Part shown: piece after piece, positions 50,635 through 61,518 of the stretch
Position numbering within the stretch: position 1 is the stretch's first letter
Layout: each line of letters starts with the position of its first letter
DNA from: JB111 sp049856175
Lineage (GTDB): Bacteria; Actinomycetota; Actinomycetes; Actinomycetales; Actinomycetaceae
Assembly (NCBI RefSeq): GCF_049856175.1
Contig: NZ_JBNDNA010000006.1
Coordinates: 124,001-188,000, forward strand
Length of the DNA: 64,000 nt
Direction: 5' to 3'
Made by a program: the position numbers and the translations under genes
The notes under the pieces: model-generated
Seen by the model: the letters and a program-made list of their open reading frames with translations, nothing else
Database searches by the model: none
What the model was told of the DNA's origin: nothing

Positions 50635-52263
50635 CTATGGCTCGGGGGCGGGCTCGTCCCCACCCGGCGGCGGCTCGCCGAGTCGTCGGACCCGCGCCGC
50701 GACGCGTTCCCCCAGCTGTTCGTGCTGCTCCTTGGTCATCGACGGTGGCATCGGTCGGATCCGATAGGGGAACGGCGATCTCGGCACGCTGTACCGGTGG
50801 CCGGTGGGGGTCCAGACGTCGAGCCGGTCCCCGTCGGCGCGGAGCCGGTGCCGCCAGCCGGGATTCTGCTTCGCGTAGTTGTGCGCCGCGCACAGCCCGG
50901 AACCGTTGCGGAAGCTCGTGGCTCCACCCTCGGCGTGGGGCACCGCGTGGTCGACGTGCTCGGCCGGTGCGTCGCAGTAGGGCTCGGTGCACCCGTCGTC
51001 GCGCATGAGGACGAGCCGGCGGAGCTGGCCGCCGAACGTGCGTCGCTGCGACTCCATGCTCACCACACCACCGGTGGCCGGGTCGGTCCAGAGACGTCGG
51101 AACCAGACCCTGGCGGACTCGCGGACCTCGTCCCGGGCGACCTGCGCGGACAGCGGCCCCTGGCCGGGCAGCCACGCGGGCTCGTCCCCACCTGCGAGCG
51201 TCCGATCGGTCATGACGATCGTGAGGTCGACGTCCCGCGGCTCGCTCGCGGAGGCGCCCGTGACGTGCTCGACGAGAAGGTCCGCCGCCACCTGCGCAGC
51301 GCTCCGCTCCTCCGCCCCGCCGGCGTTGACGATCGTGGCCGCCTGGGTGTGCAGCGAGGCGTGGACCCGGACGGCCTCGATCATCGGCAGGTACGCGGTG
51401 AGGTAGGCCATCGAGCCGTCGGCCGGCCGCACGCTCACGCGGCGGCTGTTCCGCTCCCGTCGGTGCCGGAGCTGCGCGGCCTGGTCGTCCAGCTCGTGCG
51501 CCTTCTTGCGGGCGTGGTTCTGCACCTGCTTGTCGCCCCAGGTCGGCAGGTCGTCCGCCAGCGCCGCGTCGACACGTCGCCGGTCCTCGACGGACAGGCC
51601 GGCCGTCTCACGGGCGAGGATGGTCGCGCGCCACTCGGAGACGAGCCCCTGGCTCATGAGCGCGAGCGTGCACGGCAGCTCGTGGACGAGAGCCTGCGCA
51701 AGTCCGAGGTGGCGTGATCCGCGGCCCACCGTCTCCCTGCGGGCGAGGGCCACCTCGGCGGCCAGCCCCTTGCCCCGCTCCTCGAACGGGACGCCACGCT
51801 TCACCTCCGCCTCCCCGCGCACCCGGGCGAGCTCCGCCGCCGCGAGAGCCTGCCCGGCCGCGCTCGCCGCCTTGACCTGCTCGAGGAGCTGAATGTGGTC
51901 CACCGCCTCGCGCTCGGTCGCGAACGAGGGCCGCACGAGCGCAGAGAGCAGGTCCGGCAGGTCCGGCAGGTCGGGCAGGTCGGACAGGTCTGGGACGTCA
52001 GGCAGGTCCGGCAGGCCCGATACATCTGTGCGGCCAGTCGGGGCATCGGCGCTCTGGCCCGGGCCCATGTCCGACTCGTTCGCCTCGTCCGATCCGGCCA
52101 CCAGGGCCTCGGGGCTCTCCGGGACCGGCGCGGCCAGCAGCTCATCAAGTTCACGGGAGGACGCTCGATGGTCCTCCCCGCCGCGAGGCGGGACGTCCGG
52201 CACCGACTCTCCGCCAGCGGCGGGGTGACCGGCCCCGTGCGTGCCCAGATCGTTCAGCGTCAT
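50635..52263 (-). CDS. DUF222 / HNH endonuclease domain protein (13E12 REP-like)
   Basis: 542 residues. An acidic N-terminus contains about seven PDL-type tripeptides (DNA: 9-bp GGCAGGTCC-like tandem repeats, about 51952-52020). DUF222 spans roughly residues 115-420, and a C-terminal HNH nuclease ends the protein: CTEPYCDAPAEHVDHAVPHAEGG...GLCAAHNYAKQN, with the zinc/His-Asn-His set intact. Such proteins are multi-copy and often strain-specific in actinobacteria and are suspected of mobile origin; function unknown. The ATG at 52263 follows GGAGG with eight bases between. Confidence 0.83.
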   Translation of the reverse strand: MTLNDLGTHGAGHPAAGGESVPDVPPRGGEDHRASSRELDELLAAPVPESPEALVAGSDEANESDMGPGQSADAPTGRTDVSGLPDLPDVPDLSDLPDLPDLPDLLSALVRPSFATEREAVDHIQLLEQVKAASAAGQALAAAELARVRGEAEVKRGVPFEERGKGLAAEVALARRETVGRGSRHLGLAQALVHELPCTLALMSQGLVSEWRATILARETAGLSVEDRRRVDAALADDLPTWGDKQVQNHARKKAHELDDQAAQLRHRRERNSRRVSVRPADGSMAYLTAYLPMIEAVRVHASLHTQAATIVNAGGAEERSAAQVAADLLVEHVTGASASEPRDVDLTIVMTDRTLAGGDEPAWLPGQGPLSAQVARDEVRESARVWFRRLWTDPATGGVVSMESQRRTFGGQLRRLVLMRDDGCTEPYCDAPAEHVDHAVPHAEGGATSFRNGSGLCAAHNYAKQNPGWRHRLRADGDRLDVWTPTGHRYSVPRSPFPYRIRPMPPSMTKEQHEQLGERVAARVRRLGEPPPGGDEPAPEP

Positions 52264-52542
52264 CGTCGACACCTCCCCCGAGGTCCTCAGGCCGTCCCGC
52301 GCCTCGTGCGGCGGGCCGGTGCAGCGACCGAACGACGTTCGATCTGCACCCAGGCTACGAGGGACCACTGACATCGACAGGCCCACCGGACGCACCTGTG
52401 GACGGCCATGACCTGGGCGGACATGTGGAAACGTCGTGGCACCGAACGACGTCGTGCAGAGGCATGCCATCGAGGCACGACGGGCAGTCGTGGTGCCGAA
52501 GGTCGACCACCACCGACTCGCGGCTCCCGGCGCGGACAGACG
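52264..52542. promoter_or_regulatory. 279-bp gap with repeated ACCGAACGACGT motif
   Basis: ACCGAACGACGT occurs at 52327-52338 and 52441-52452. The first continues into CGAACGACGTTCG (52329-52341), a perfect palindrome with a 3-bp centre, just downstream of a minus-strand TAGCCT (52353-52358) that could be the -10 of the DUF222 gene. It resembles an SOS box but the spacing is one base short. No gene seen. Confidence 0.35.
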
Positions 52543-53025
52543 TCAGATCACGGTCGCAAGATCCGACTCGAGCGCCGTCGCCCGACGCAGCAGAGCGCGC
52601 ATGACGACGATCAGCAGCGCCACTCCGACGCCGAGAACGACGAGACACAGCAGCGCCAGGGCGATCGCAGGGCTGCCCTGACCGAGGACGACGGTCAGGT
52701 AGACGAAGACCCCGGTGACAAGGACGGTGGCCGTCACGACGGACCCGATGACGGCGTCGACCCAGCGAGAGGCCGAGCCCGCGAAGATCTCGTCCGACCG
52801 GACGAGGTCGAGCAGCCGCCAGACGGCCACGAGCGCCACCTGCACGCAGGCGACCACCGCGATCCACACGACGAGCATCGGGACGCGCAGGAAGGCGACG
52901 TCCGGGGCCAGACGGACGAACTCGGTTGCCATGGCCGGCAGGATCCAGACCTGCGCAGCGACGCTTCCAAGTCCGACTACGACCAGTACCGCCTTCAGTC
53001 CGCCCACGATCCCGGCGCCCATCAC
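52543..53025 (-). CDS. DUF2975 four-span membrane protein
   Basis: 160 residues with four hydrophobic spans, matching DUF2975 (KAVLVVVGLGSVAAQVWILPAMA; LDLVRSDEIFAGSASRWVDAVIGS). DUF2975 genes are usually followed at once by a small XRE regulator of the YozG type; none is found downstream here, so it appears orphaned. Start is GTG at 53025 or the adjacent ATG at 53022. A good promoter and two direct repeats lie upstream. Confidence 0.8.
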   Translation of the reverse strand: MMGAGIVGGLKAVLVVVGLGSVAAQVWILPAMATEFVRLAPDVAFLRVPMLVVWIAVVACVQVALVAVWRLLDLVRSDEIFAGSASRWVDAVIGSVVTATVLVTGVFVYLTVVLGQGSPAIALALLCLVVLGVGVALLIVVMRALLRRATALESDLATVI

Positions 53026-53041
53026 CGCACCCCCGAGCCCA

Positions 53042-53098
53042 CGACAACCTATCGACTACCGATACCTGCAGCGTAGGCGTCAACCTATCGATCGTCAA
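53042..53098 (-). promoter_or_regulatory. Promoter and paired operator-like repeats for DUF2975
   Basis: On the minus strand TTGACG (53093-53098) and TACGCT (53070-53075) are exactly 17 bp apart. Direct repeats CGTCAACCTATCGA (53078-53091, in the spacer) and CGACAACCTATCGA (53042-53055, in the 5' leader) differ at one base and lie 36 bp apart, suggesting a looping or cooperative regulator. Confidence 0.6.
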
Positions 53099-53125
53099 TC
53101 GATCGGTTCGCCAGTCCTCGTCGGA

Positions 53126-54268
53126 TCAGGCCGGGTCGAGCACGAGGACCGGCCGCGCCCTGCCTCGCTCGTCGGCCAGAAGTGCCACGAGGTGGCCGGC
53201 CGGGGCGAAGGCCGCGACGACGGATGCGCCCGGCGCCTCCGCGTCGGCGTCCGTGGCGACGCCTCCCGTCGATGCGACCGCCGACTCGGCCGAATCGTCG
53301 GTCTTGCCGCCGCTCGGTCCGATGCGCTGCCCGTAGCGCACGGCGGTCGTCTCGGCCTCGGTGAGCTCGCGCACGCGGAAGAGGCGGCGCGCGAGCGTGC
53401 CGGCCGGCAGCGTCGTGAGCACACCTGCACCGGGCTCCTCCGGCGTCGGTCGCGCCGCGAGCCGCTCCCCGGGCCCGGACCGGTCACCTGCGCCGTCGCC
53501 CGCACCGTCGCCCGACTCCTCACCCGGCGCCTCCTCGATCTCCTCGGCGATCGCGTCCGCCATCGCCTGAAGGGTCGCGCCCTCGTCGACGTCGAACGGA
53601 CCCACCGCCGTGCGCCGCAGTGCGGTGAGGTGCCCGCCCGTGCCGAGCTCGGCACCGAGGTCCCGCGCGATCGCCCGCACGTACGTGCCGGACGAGCAGC
53701 GGACGCGCACGTCGACGTCGACCACCGACGTCCCCTCCCCCGGTTCCCCGGGCGGCACGACGGCGGCGCGCGGCTCGCCCACGACGTCGAGCTCGTGGAC
53801 GGTCACCTCGCGCGCGGCGAGCTCGACCTCCTCGCCGTCCCGCACGCGGGCGTAGGCCCGCTTCCCGTCGACCTTGATGGCAGAGACCGCGGACGGGACC
53901 TGGGAGATCACCCCGGTCAGCCGACCGAGCGCCTCGGTCAGACGTTCCTGTACGACGTCGAAGCTCGCCCCGGGAGCGTCGGCGGCCTGCCCCTCGGCGT
54001 CGTCGGTGGTCGTCGCGACGCCGAGCCGGACCGTCGCCACGTAGGTCTTGTCCGCGCCGACCACGTAGGTGAGCAGGCGGGTCGCGCGCCCGACGCCGAG
54101 GACGAGCAGCCCGGTCGCCATCGGGTCCAGCGTGCCGGCATGCCCGACCTTGCGGGTCGCGGCCATGCGTCGCACCCGCGCGACGACGTCGTGGCTCGTC
54201 AGTCCCTGCGGCTTGTCGACGAGCAGCACGCCGTCCGCGGCCGGGGCACGGCCGCGCGGGATCCTCAC
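53126..54268 (-). CDS. truB: tRNA pseudouridine(55) synthase
   Basis: Makes pseudouridine-55 in the T loop of tRNAs. 380 residues: GVLLVDKPQGLTSHDVV, catalytic Asp48 in HAGTLDPMATGLL, SAVSAIKVDGKRAYARVRDGEEV and RCSSGTYVRAIARDLG. An acidic Gly/Asp-rich insert (about residues 252-275) interrupts the second half and the C-terminus is longer than in E. coli. The GTG start overlaps the rbfA stop (GTGA). Confidence 0.95.
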   Translation of the reverse strand: MRIPRGRAPAADGVLLVDKPQGLTSHDVVARVRRMAATRKVGHAGTLDPMATGLLVLGVGRATRLLTYVVGADKTYVATVRLGVATTTDDAEGQAADAPGASFDVVQERLTEALGRLTGVISQVPSAVSAIKVDGKRAYARVRDGEEVELAAREVTVHELDVVGEPRAAVVPPGEPGEGTSVVDVDVRVRCSSGTYVRAIARDLGAELGTGGHLTALRRTAVGPFDVDEGATLQAMADAIAEEIEEAPGEESGDGAGDGAGDRSGPGERLAARPTPEEPGAGVLTTLPAGTLARRLFRVRELTEAETTAVRYGQRIGPSGGKTDDSAESAVASTGGVATDADAEAPGASVVAAFAPAGHLVALLADERGRARPVLVLDPA

Positions 54269-54909
54269 GCGCGGCCGGATGCGTCGCGGGGCGCGTCGTC
54301 GGCCTCGGCGGCCGCGTCGAACGGATCCGTCGCCGCGTCACCGGTGTCCGGCGCACGGTAGAGGTCCTCGTCGCCGTCGATCTCCCCGACGACCTCCAGG
54401 TCGTCGTCGCCGGCAGCCGTCGGAGCGTCGGCGTCCACGTCGCGGGGCTCTTCGTCGTCGGGTACGGCGTCGGTCTCGCCGTCGAGAACCTCGCGGGGCG
54501 CCTTGTACGGGTCGGCGTCGCCGGCGTAGGTGGCTCCCGCGGCGGCCGCGGCGATCTGCTCGTCGCGCAGCCTGGCCTCGGCGAGGCGGTCGGCCAGGTC
54601 CTGGGCGGTGCTCGGCAGGGCGTCGAGGACGAACTCCAGCGTCGGCGTGAGCCGCACGCCCGTCTGCTTGCCGACCTCGGAGCGGAGGATGCCCGTCGCC
54701 GACCTCAGCGCGGCGGCGGTCCCCGCCCGGTCCTCGTCGGAGCCGTAGACCGTGTAGAAGACGGTGGCGTGCTGGAGGTCGCCCGTCACCCGGACGTCGG
54801 TGACCGTGACGAACCCGAGGCGCGGGTCCTTGATCCGCGTGTCGAGCATGCGGGCGACGATCTGCTGGATGCGCTCGGCGAGCCGGCGCGCGCGGCCGGA
54901 GTCGGCCAT
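54265..54909 (-). CDS. rbfA: Ribosome-binding factor A with acidic extension
   Basis: 30S maturation factor. Residues 1-120 are the KH-like RbfA fold (RLAERIQQIVARMLDTRIKDPRLGFVTVTDVRVTGDLQHATVFYTVYG in order). A ~90-residue Asp/Glu/Ala-rich tail follows, about 75% longer than typical RbfA. The ATG at 54909 follows GGAGGT. A terminator-like hairpin separates it from infB; TAGGCT (minus strand, 54949-54954) may be its own -10. Confidence 0.94.
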   Translation of the reverse strand: MADSGRARRLAERIQQIVARMLDTRIKDPRLGFVTVTDVRVTGDLQHATVFYTVYGSDEDRAGTAAALRSATGILRSEVGKQTGVRLTPTLEFVLDALPSTAQDLADRLAEARLRDEQIAAAAAGATYAGDADPYKAPREVLDGETDAVPDDEEPRDVDADAPTAAGDDDLEVVGEIDGDEDLYRAPDTGDAATDPFDAAAEADDAPRDASGRA

Positions 54910-55025
54910 GGGGACCTCCACGGGTGGATGGTGCTGCGGTGCGATCGGAGCCTACGCAGCGGTGGGACGGGTGGGCGAGCCGGAGTCCGGTGCTGAGCCG
55001 TAGTCCCCCGGCGAGCCGTGAGCCG

Positions 55026-55072
55026 CCGCGGGGTGCGGCCCGCCGACATGGTCGGTGGACCGCACCCCGCGG
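55026..55072 (-). terminator. Hairpin between infB and rbfA
   Basis: Outer arms CCGCGGGGTGCGG (55026-55038) and CCGCACCCCGCGG (55060-55072) are perfectly complementary. An inner GCCGAC/GTCGG stem extends it. It starts 9 bp after the infB stop, so much transcription may end here before rbfA-truB. Confidence 0.75.
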
Positions 55073-55081
55073 GTGGCTCGA

Positions 55082-58033
<2,952 letters not shown>

Positions 58034-58090
58034 ATCTCTCCTGTCTCGGACCGTCCCAAGACAGGGCGGACCGTGGTTATTGCTGGCAGC

Positions 58091-58471
58091 TCATCGCTGG
58101 GTACTCATCGGGTGCCCATCGGCTTCCAACCCGCTTTCATCTCGATCTGACCTCGACGACGGTCTGTCGTCGATCGTCGCGGACGCGAACCAGTGCGTCA
58201 CGCCGTCGGTGTCCACCGGCCCCGCAGCACGCAGGGCACGTCCGAACGCTCGACGCCGTACCGCCTGATCCAGGCAGGCGCGCTCCGGATGGAGCCACGC
58301 CCCCCTGCCGGGTGCGGACGCCGTCTCGTCCACCACAGCGCGTGCTGGTGGGACGAGCACGATCCGCACGAGGTGCGACCGGCCGGCGACGGCCCGGCAG
58401 CCGATGCAGGTACGCATCGGGCCGTTCGGCCTCGCCCCGTCGGGGGCTGAGGTGCCGACGCCGTCGACCAT
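58091..58471 (-). CDS. ylxR: YlxR family RNA-binding protein (DUF448)
   Basis: Small protein encoded between nusA and infB. GPMRTCIGCRAVAGRSHLVRIV and GRGAWLHPERACLDQAVRRRAFGRAL are the family's core. The start is uncertain: the ATG at 58471 gives 126 residues and keeps the conserved Gly-Pro before the RTC motif; the ATG at 58417 would give 108. The C-terminal ~25 residues are unlike homologues. Confidence 0.85.
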   Translation of the reverse strand: MVDGVGTSAPDGARPNGPMRTCIGCRAVAGRSHLVRIVLVPPARAVVDETASAPGRGAWLHPERACLDQAVRRRAFGRALRAAGPVDTDGVTHWFASATIDDRPSSRSDRDESGLEADGHPMSTQR

Positions 58472-58518
58472 CGTACCCGTTCCGCCGCTGACCGCCGAGG
58501 GGATACCCGTGGCGCCCC

Positions 58519-59706
58519 TCACCCGGCCCGCTGGTCGCCGGGCGCATCCGGACCTGCCGGCTCGGCGGGCACCGGCGACGTCGGCGCGTCGGCCTGGGCG
58601 GGGTTCGTCCCGGCCGCGTCGGCCTGCGCGGGGTTCGTCGTCGGGTCGGGGTTCGTCGTCGTCGATGCGGACGGGGCGCTCGCGGAGGCGGCCGGGTCCG
58701 TCGCGCCCGGCTCGCCCTCGGACGTCGTCGGCTCGGCCGGCGCGGCGTCGGACCGGATGTCGATGCGCCAGCCGGTGAGCCGCGCCGCCAGGCGGGCGTT
58801 CTGCCCCTCCTTGCCGATGGCGAGCGAGAGCTGGTAGTCGGGCACGACGACGCGGGCCGCCCGGGCCTCCGCGTCGACCACGGTCACGCTGGAGACCTTG
58901 GCCGGGGACAGCGCGTACCCGACGAACGTGGCCGGGTCCTCGGAGTAGTCGACGATGTCGATCTTCTCGCCGTGGAGCTCGCTCATCACCGCACGCACCC
59001 GCGCCCCCATCGGGCCGATGCAGGCCCCCTTCGCGCCGAGTCCCGGCACGGTCGAGCGCACCGCGAGCTTCGTGCGGTGCCCGGCCTCGCGGGCGATCGC
59101 CTCGATGACGACCGAGCCGTCCGCCACCTCGGGCACCTCGAGGGCGAAGAGCTGGCGCACGAGCTCGGGGTGCGTGCGCGAGAGCGTGATCTGCGGGCCG
59201 CGCGCGCCGCGCGAGACGTCGATGACGTAGGCGCGGAGCCGGTCGTTGTGCCGGTAGGACTCGGTGGGCACCTGCTCGTGCTGCGGGAGCTCGGCCTCGA
59301 CCATGTCCGGCAGCTGCACGAGGACCTTCCGGGGGTCCCGACCCTGCTGGACGATGCCCGAGAGCAGGCCGCCCGCCTTGTCCCGGTAGGAGCCCATCAC
59401 CTGGTCGTCCTCGGCGTCGCGCAGCCGCTGCACGATGACGGAGCGCGCGGTGGCCGTGGCGATCCGGCCGAAGCCCGACGGCGTGTCGTCGAACTCGCCG
59501 AGCACCGTGCCGTCCTCGTCGGTCTCCGTGGCCAGCACGGTCACGGTCCCCGAGCGCCGGTCGAGCTCGACCCTGGCCGGCGACACGGCCCCCGGCGTGC
59601 GCTCGTACGCACCGAGGAGGGCGTCCTCGATCGCCGAGACGAGGGTGTCGAGCGGGATGCCCCGGTCGGCCTCGACCATGCGCAGGGCCTGCATGTCGAT
59701 GTCCAT
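58519..59706 (-). CDS. nusA: Transcription termination/antitermination factor NusA
   Basis: 395 residues: N-terminal RNAP-binding domain, S1, and two KH domains (IEAIAREAGHRTKLAVRS; GACIGPMGARVRAVMSELHGEKIDIVDYSED; LSLAIGKEGQNARLAARLTGWRIDI). The tail (last ~65 residues) is Pro/Ala/Thr-rich with repeated NPAQADA. The ATG at 59706 follows AAGGAG. rimP is 28 bp upstream. Confidence 0.95.
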   Translation of the reverse strand: MDIDMQALRMVEADRGIPLDTLVSAIEDALLGAYERTPGAVSPARVELDRRSGTVTVLATETDEDGTVLGEFDDTPSGFGRIATATARSVIVQRLRDAEDDQVMGSYRDKAGGLLSGIVQQGRDPRKVLVQLPDMVEAELPQHEQVPTESYRHNDRLRAYVIDVSRGARGPQITLSRTHPELVRQLFALEVPEVADGSVVIEAIAREAGHRTKLAVRSTVPGLGAKGACIGPMGARVRAVMSELHGEKIDIVDYSEDPATFVGYALSPAKVSSVTVVDAEARAARVVVPDYQLSLAIGKEGQNARLAARLTGWRIDIRSDAAPAEPTTSEGEPGATDPAASASAPSASTTTNPDPTTNPAQADAAGTNPAQADAPTSPVPAEPAGPDAPGDQRAG

Positions 59707-59734
59707 GTCTTCTCCTTGGTGGGCGTGGTCCGCG

Positions 59735-60205
59735 TCAGGGACGGGTGAGCTCGACCTCGACGCGGGCGCGCGTGACGTCGGCGATCGGGACCTCGCGGGA
59801 CCCCTGGTCGTCGGTGAGCTGCAGCCGGTCGTCCTCGACACCGGCCAGCCGGCAGGTGCGCCGCCCGTCCGCGGTCGTCAGGTCCAGGAGTCGCCCGACG
59901 GCGCGGCGGAAGTGCCGCGGCTCCGTGAGCGGACGGTCCGTCCCGGGCGTGGAGACCTCGAGGGTGTAGGTGCCGTCGACGGCGTCGTGCTCGTCCAGTG
60001 CGGTGGAGACCGCGCGGGACACGTCGCCGATCTGGTCCGAGGTGACTCCCCCGGGTCCGTCCGGCAGGTCGACGGTCAGGCGGACGACCTTCCGGGTCCC
60101 GCTGCCGGCGACCTCGACGTCCTCCACGACGAGCCCGGCCTGCGTCACGGGATCGGTGACCGCCGCGCGGACCCGGTCGGACGGTGTGCTCGATGGGGTG
60201 GTCAC
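59735..60205 (-). CDS. rimP: Ribosome maturation factor RimP
   Basis: 156-residue 30S assembly factor and first gene of the rimP-nusA-ylxR-infB operon. Conserved blocks: GLVVEDVEVAGSGTRKVVRLTVD, SRAVSTALDEHD, YTLEVSTPGTDRPLTEPRHFRRAVGR. The GTG start follows GGAGGAG. Confidence 0.93.
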   Translation of the reverse strand: MTTPSSTPSDRVRAAVTDPVTQAGLVVEDVEVAGSGTRKVVRLTVDLPDGPGGVTSDQIGDVSRAVSTALDEHDAVDGTYTLEVSTPGTDRPLTEPRHFRRAVGRLLDLTTADGRRTCRLAGVEDDRLQLTDDQGSREVPIADVTRARVEVELTRP

Positions 60206-60323
60206 GCGCGCTCCTCCTCGTCGGCCCGGTTGCCTCCCCGGGTCTTCCCGGTTGGCTCCCCGGGGCGATGACCGAGCCTACATCGCGGGCACGGTGGTCC
60301 GGGCAGCGGTCGCGCCCGGGACG

Positions 60324-60409
60324 CACCTGCCATCCGGCCGGCCGCCCACGCCACGCACCTGCCACGCACGCGCCGCGCCCCTGCCACGCGCCGGCCGGGC
60401 ACCTGCCAT
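60324..60409. repeat. Four CACCTGCCAY repeats in the rimP/DUF4439 divergent gap
   Basis: CACCTGCCAT/C occurs at 60324, 60356 and 60400, and CCCCTGCCAC at 60378, all in the same direction with 22-32 bp spacing. They fill the space where promoters for rimP and the lipoprotein gene must lie. They could be binding sites or a degenerate minisatellite. Confidence 0.55.
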
Positions 60410-60420
60410 GATCTGACGTG

Positions 60421-61398
60421 ATGAGCCCCCCGACCGCCCGCGCCCGACGCTCCCGCCCCACGCGCCTCCTCGCCACGCTCGGGGTCGCGGTGCTCGCGCT
60501 GGCCGGCTGCGCCGTGCGGATCGACTCCGACGCCGACCCCCCGCCCGCCGCGACGGTGGCCCAGCAGTGGCGCCAGGACGCGGCGGTGGAGTCCGCCGGA
60601 CTCGCGGACGCCGCCCGCACGCTCGCGGACGACCCGGCGACCGACCCGGCCGTCGCCGAGGCGGTCGAGGCCGTCGCGGAGGACCTCGACGCCCAGACCG
60701 AGGCGCTCGGTGGCGTGTGGGTCGCCTGGCCGGGCGGCGCGCCCGAGGGGCAGACCAACGCGCCGCTGCCGGACACGCCGGTGGTCACCGACGTCACCGA
60801 GCTGCGCGGCCTGCTGAGCGCGTCCGCCGACTCCACGGCCACGGTCCTGGCCGACGTCCCGGCCGCGGAGCGCGACCTCGCGGCCGTGCTCGCGAGCATC
60901 GCCGCCGGCCGGCTCCTCATGGCGCTCGAGCTCGAGCCGCACGCCGAGGGCGGCACGCCCGTCGAGGTGACGCCGATGACGCCCGAGGTGGTGGCCACCG
61001 TCGCGGACGGCCCGACCGTGCTCGTCCTCGACCAGGCCCGCTACCTCGAGGAGACCCTCGCGGCACGCGGCATGGCCGACTCCGCGGGCGAGCGGGCCGA
61101 CCAGCTCCAGGTCCTCGTCGACACCGCGCTCGAGGCCGGCGCGCCGGACACCCGCGAGCCCGCCTACCCGTGGCCCGACGGCGACGCGGACGCCTTCCGC
61201 ACCGTCAGCGAGCAGGACCTGCTCGACCAGTGGGTCTTCCTCGCCGGCACGGCCCCGGGCGAGCAGCGCGGGGCCCTCGTCGACGCCGCCGCCGACGCCG
61301 CGCTGCGCCTGCGGGCGGCCGGCGTCGACCCCGGCCCGCTGCCCGGCCTGCCGGGCTCGGCCGGCGCTGAGTCGGCGAGCGAGTCCGCCACGTCCTGA
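60421..61398 (+). CDS. DUF4439 ferritin-like-fold lipoprotein
   Basis: 325 residues. N-terminal lipoprotein signal with lipobox LAGC, then a helical Ala/Asp-rich C-terminal domain (about 180-310; VATVADGPTVLVLDQARYLEETLAARG; DAADAALRLRAAG-type ending) matching DUF4439. Function unknown; encoded next to rimP and proS in many actinobacteria. A GTG three bases earlier (60418) is an alternative start. Confidence 0.8.
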   Translation: MSPPTARARRSRPTRLLATLGVAVLALAGCAVRIDSDADPPPAATVAQQWRQDAAVESAGLADAARTLADDPATDPAVAEAVEAVAEDLDAQTEALGGVWVAWPGGAPEGQTNAPLPDTPVVTDVTELRGLLSASADSTATVLADVPAAERDLAAVLASIAAGRLLMALELEPHAEGGTPVEVTPMTPEVVATVADGPTVLVLDQARYLEETLAARGMADSAGERADQLQVLVDTALEAGAPDTREPAYPWPDGDADAFRTVSEQDLLDQWVFLAGTAPGEQRGALVDAAADAALRLRAAGVDPGPLPGLPGSAGAESASESATS

Positions 61399-61401
61399 TC
61401 G

Positions 61402-61478
61402 ACGAATGACGGGACTCTTTCCGCACGAGTGAGGGGATTCTTCGTCGCGGCGTCGAGACGAAGAATCCCCTCACTCGT
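61402..61478. terminator. Repeat-derived bidirectional terminator between DUF4439 and proS
   Basis: A perfect 22-bp inverted repeat (61425-61446 and 61457-61478) with a 10-nt loop lies between convergent stops. The left arm is the second of two 23-bp units (61402 and 61425). The core ACGAGTGAG-GGGATTCT matches the 23-bp units at the pnp 3' end (reverse strand), so the terminator appears built from the same repeat family. Confidence 0.8.
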
Positions 61479-61518
61479 CACGAGTCGGTCGCGGGCCGCT
61501 CGTCGTGAGGTGTGAGGC

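Noticed and set aside
52329..52341. CGAACGACGTTCG as a genuine LexA box
   Set aside because: The half-sites are separated by three bases, while the consensus and the recA box here have four; kept only as a question.
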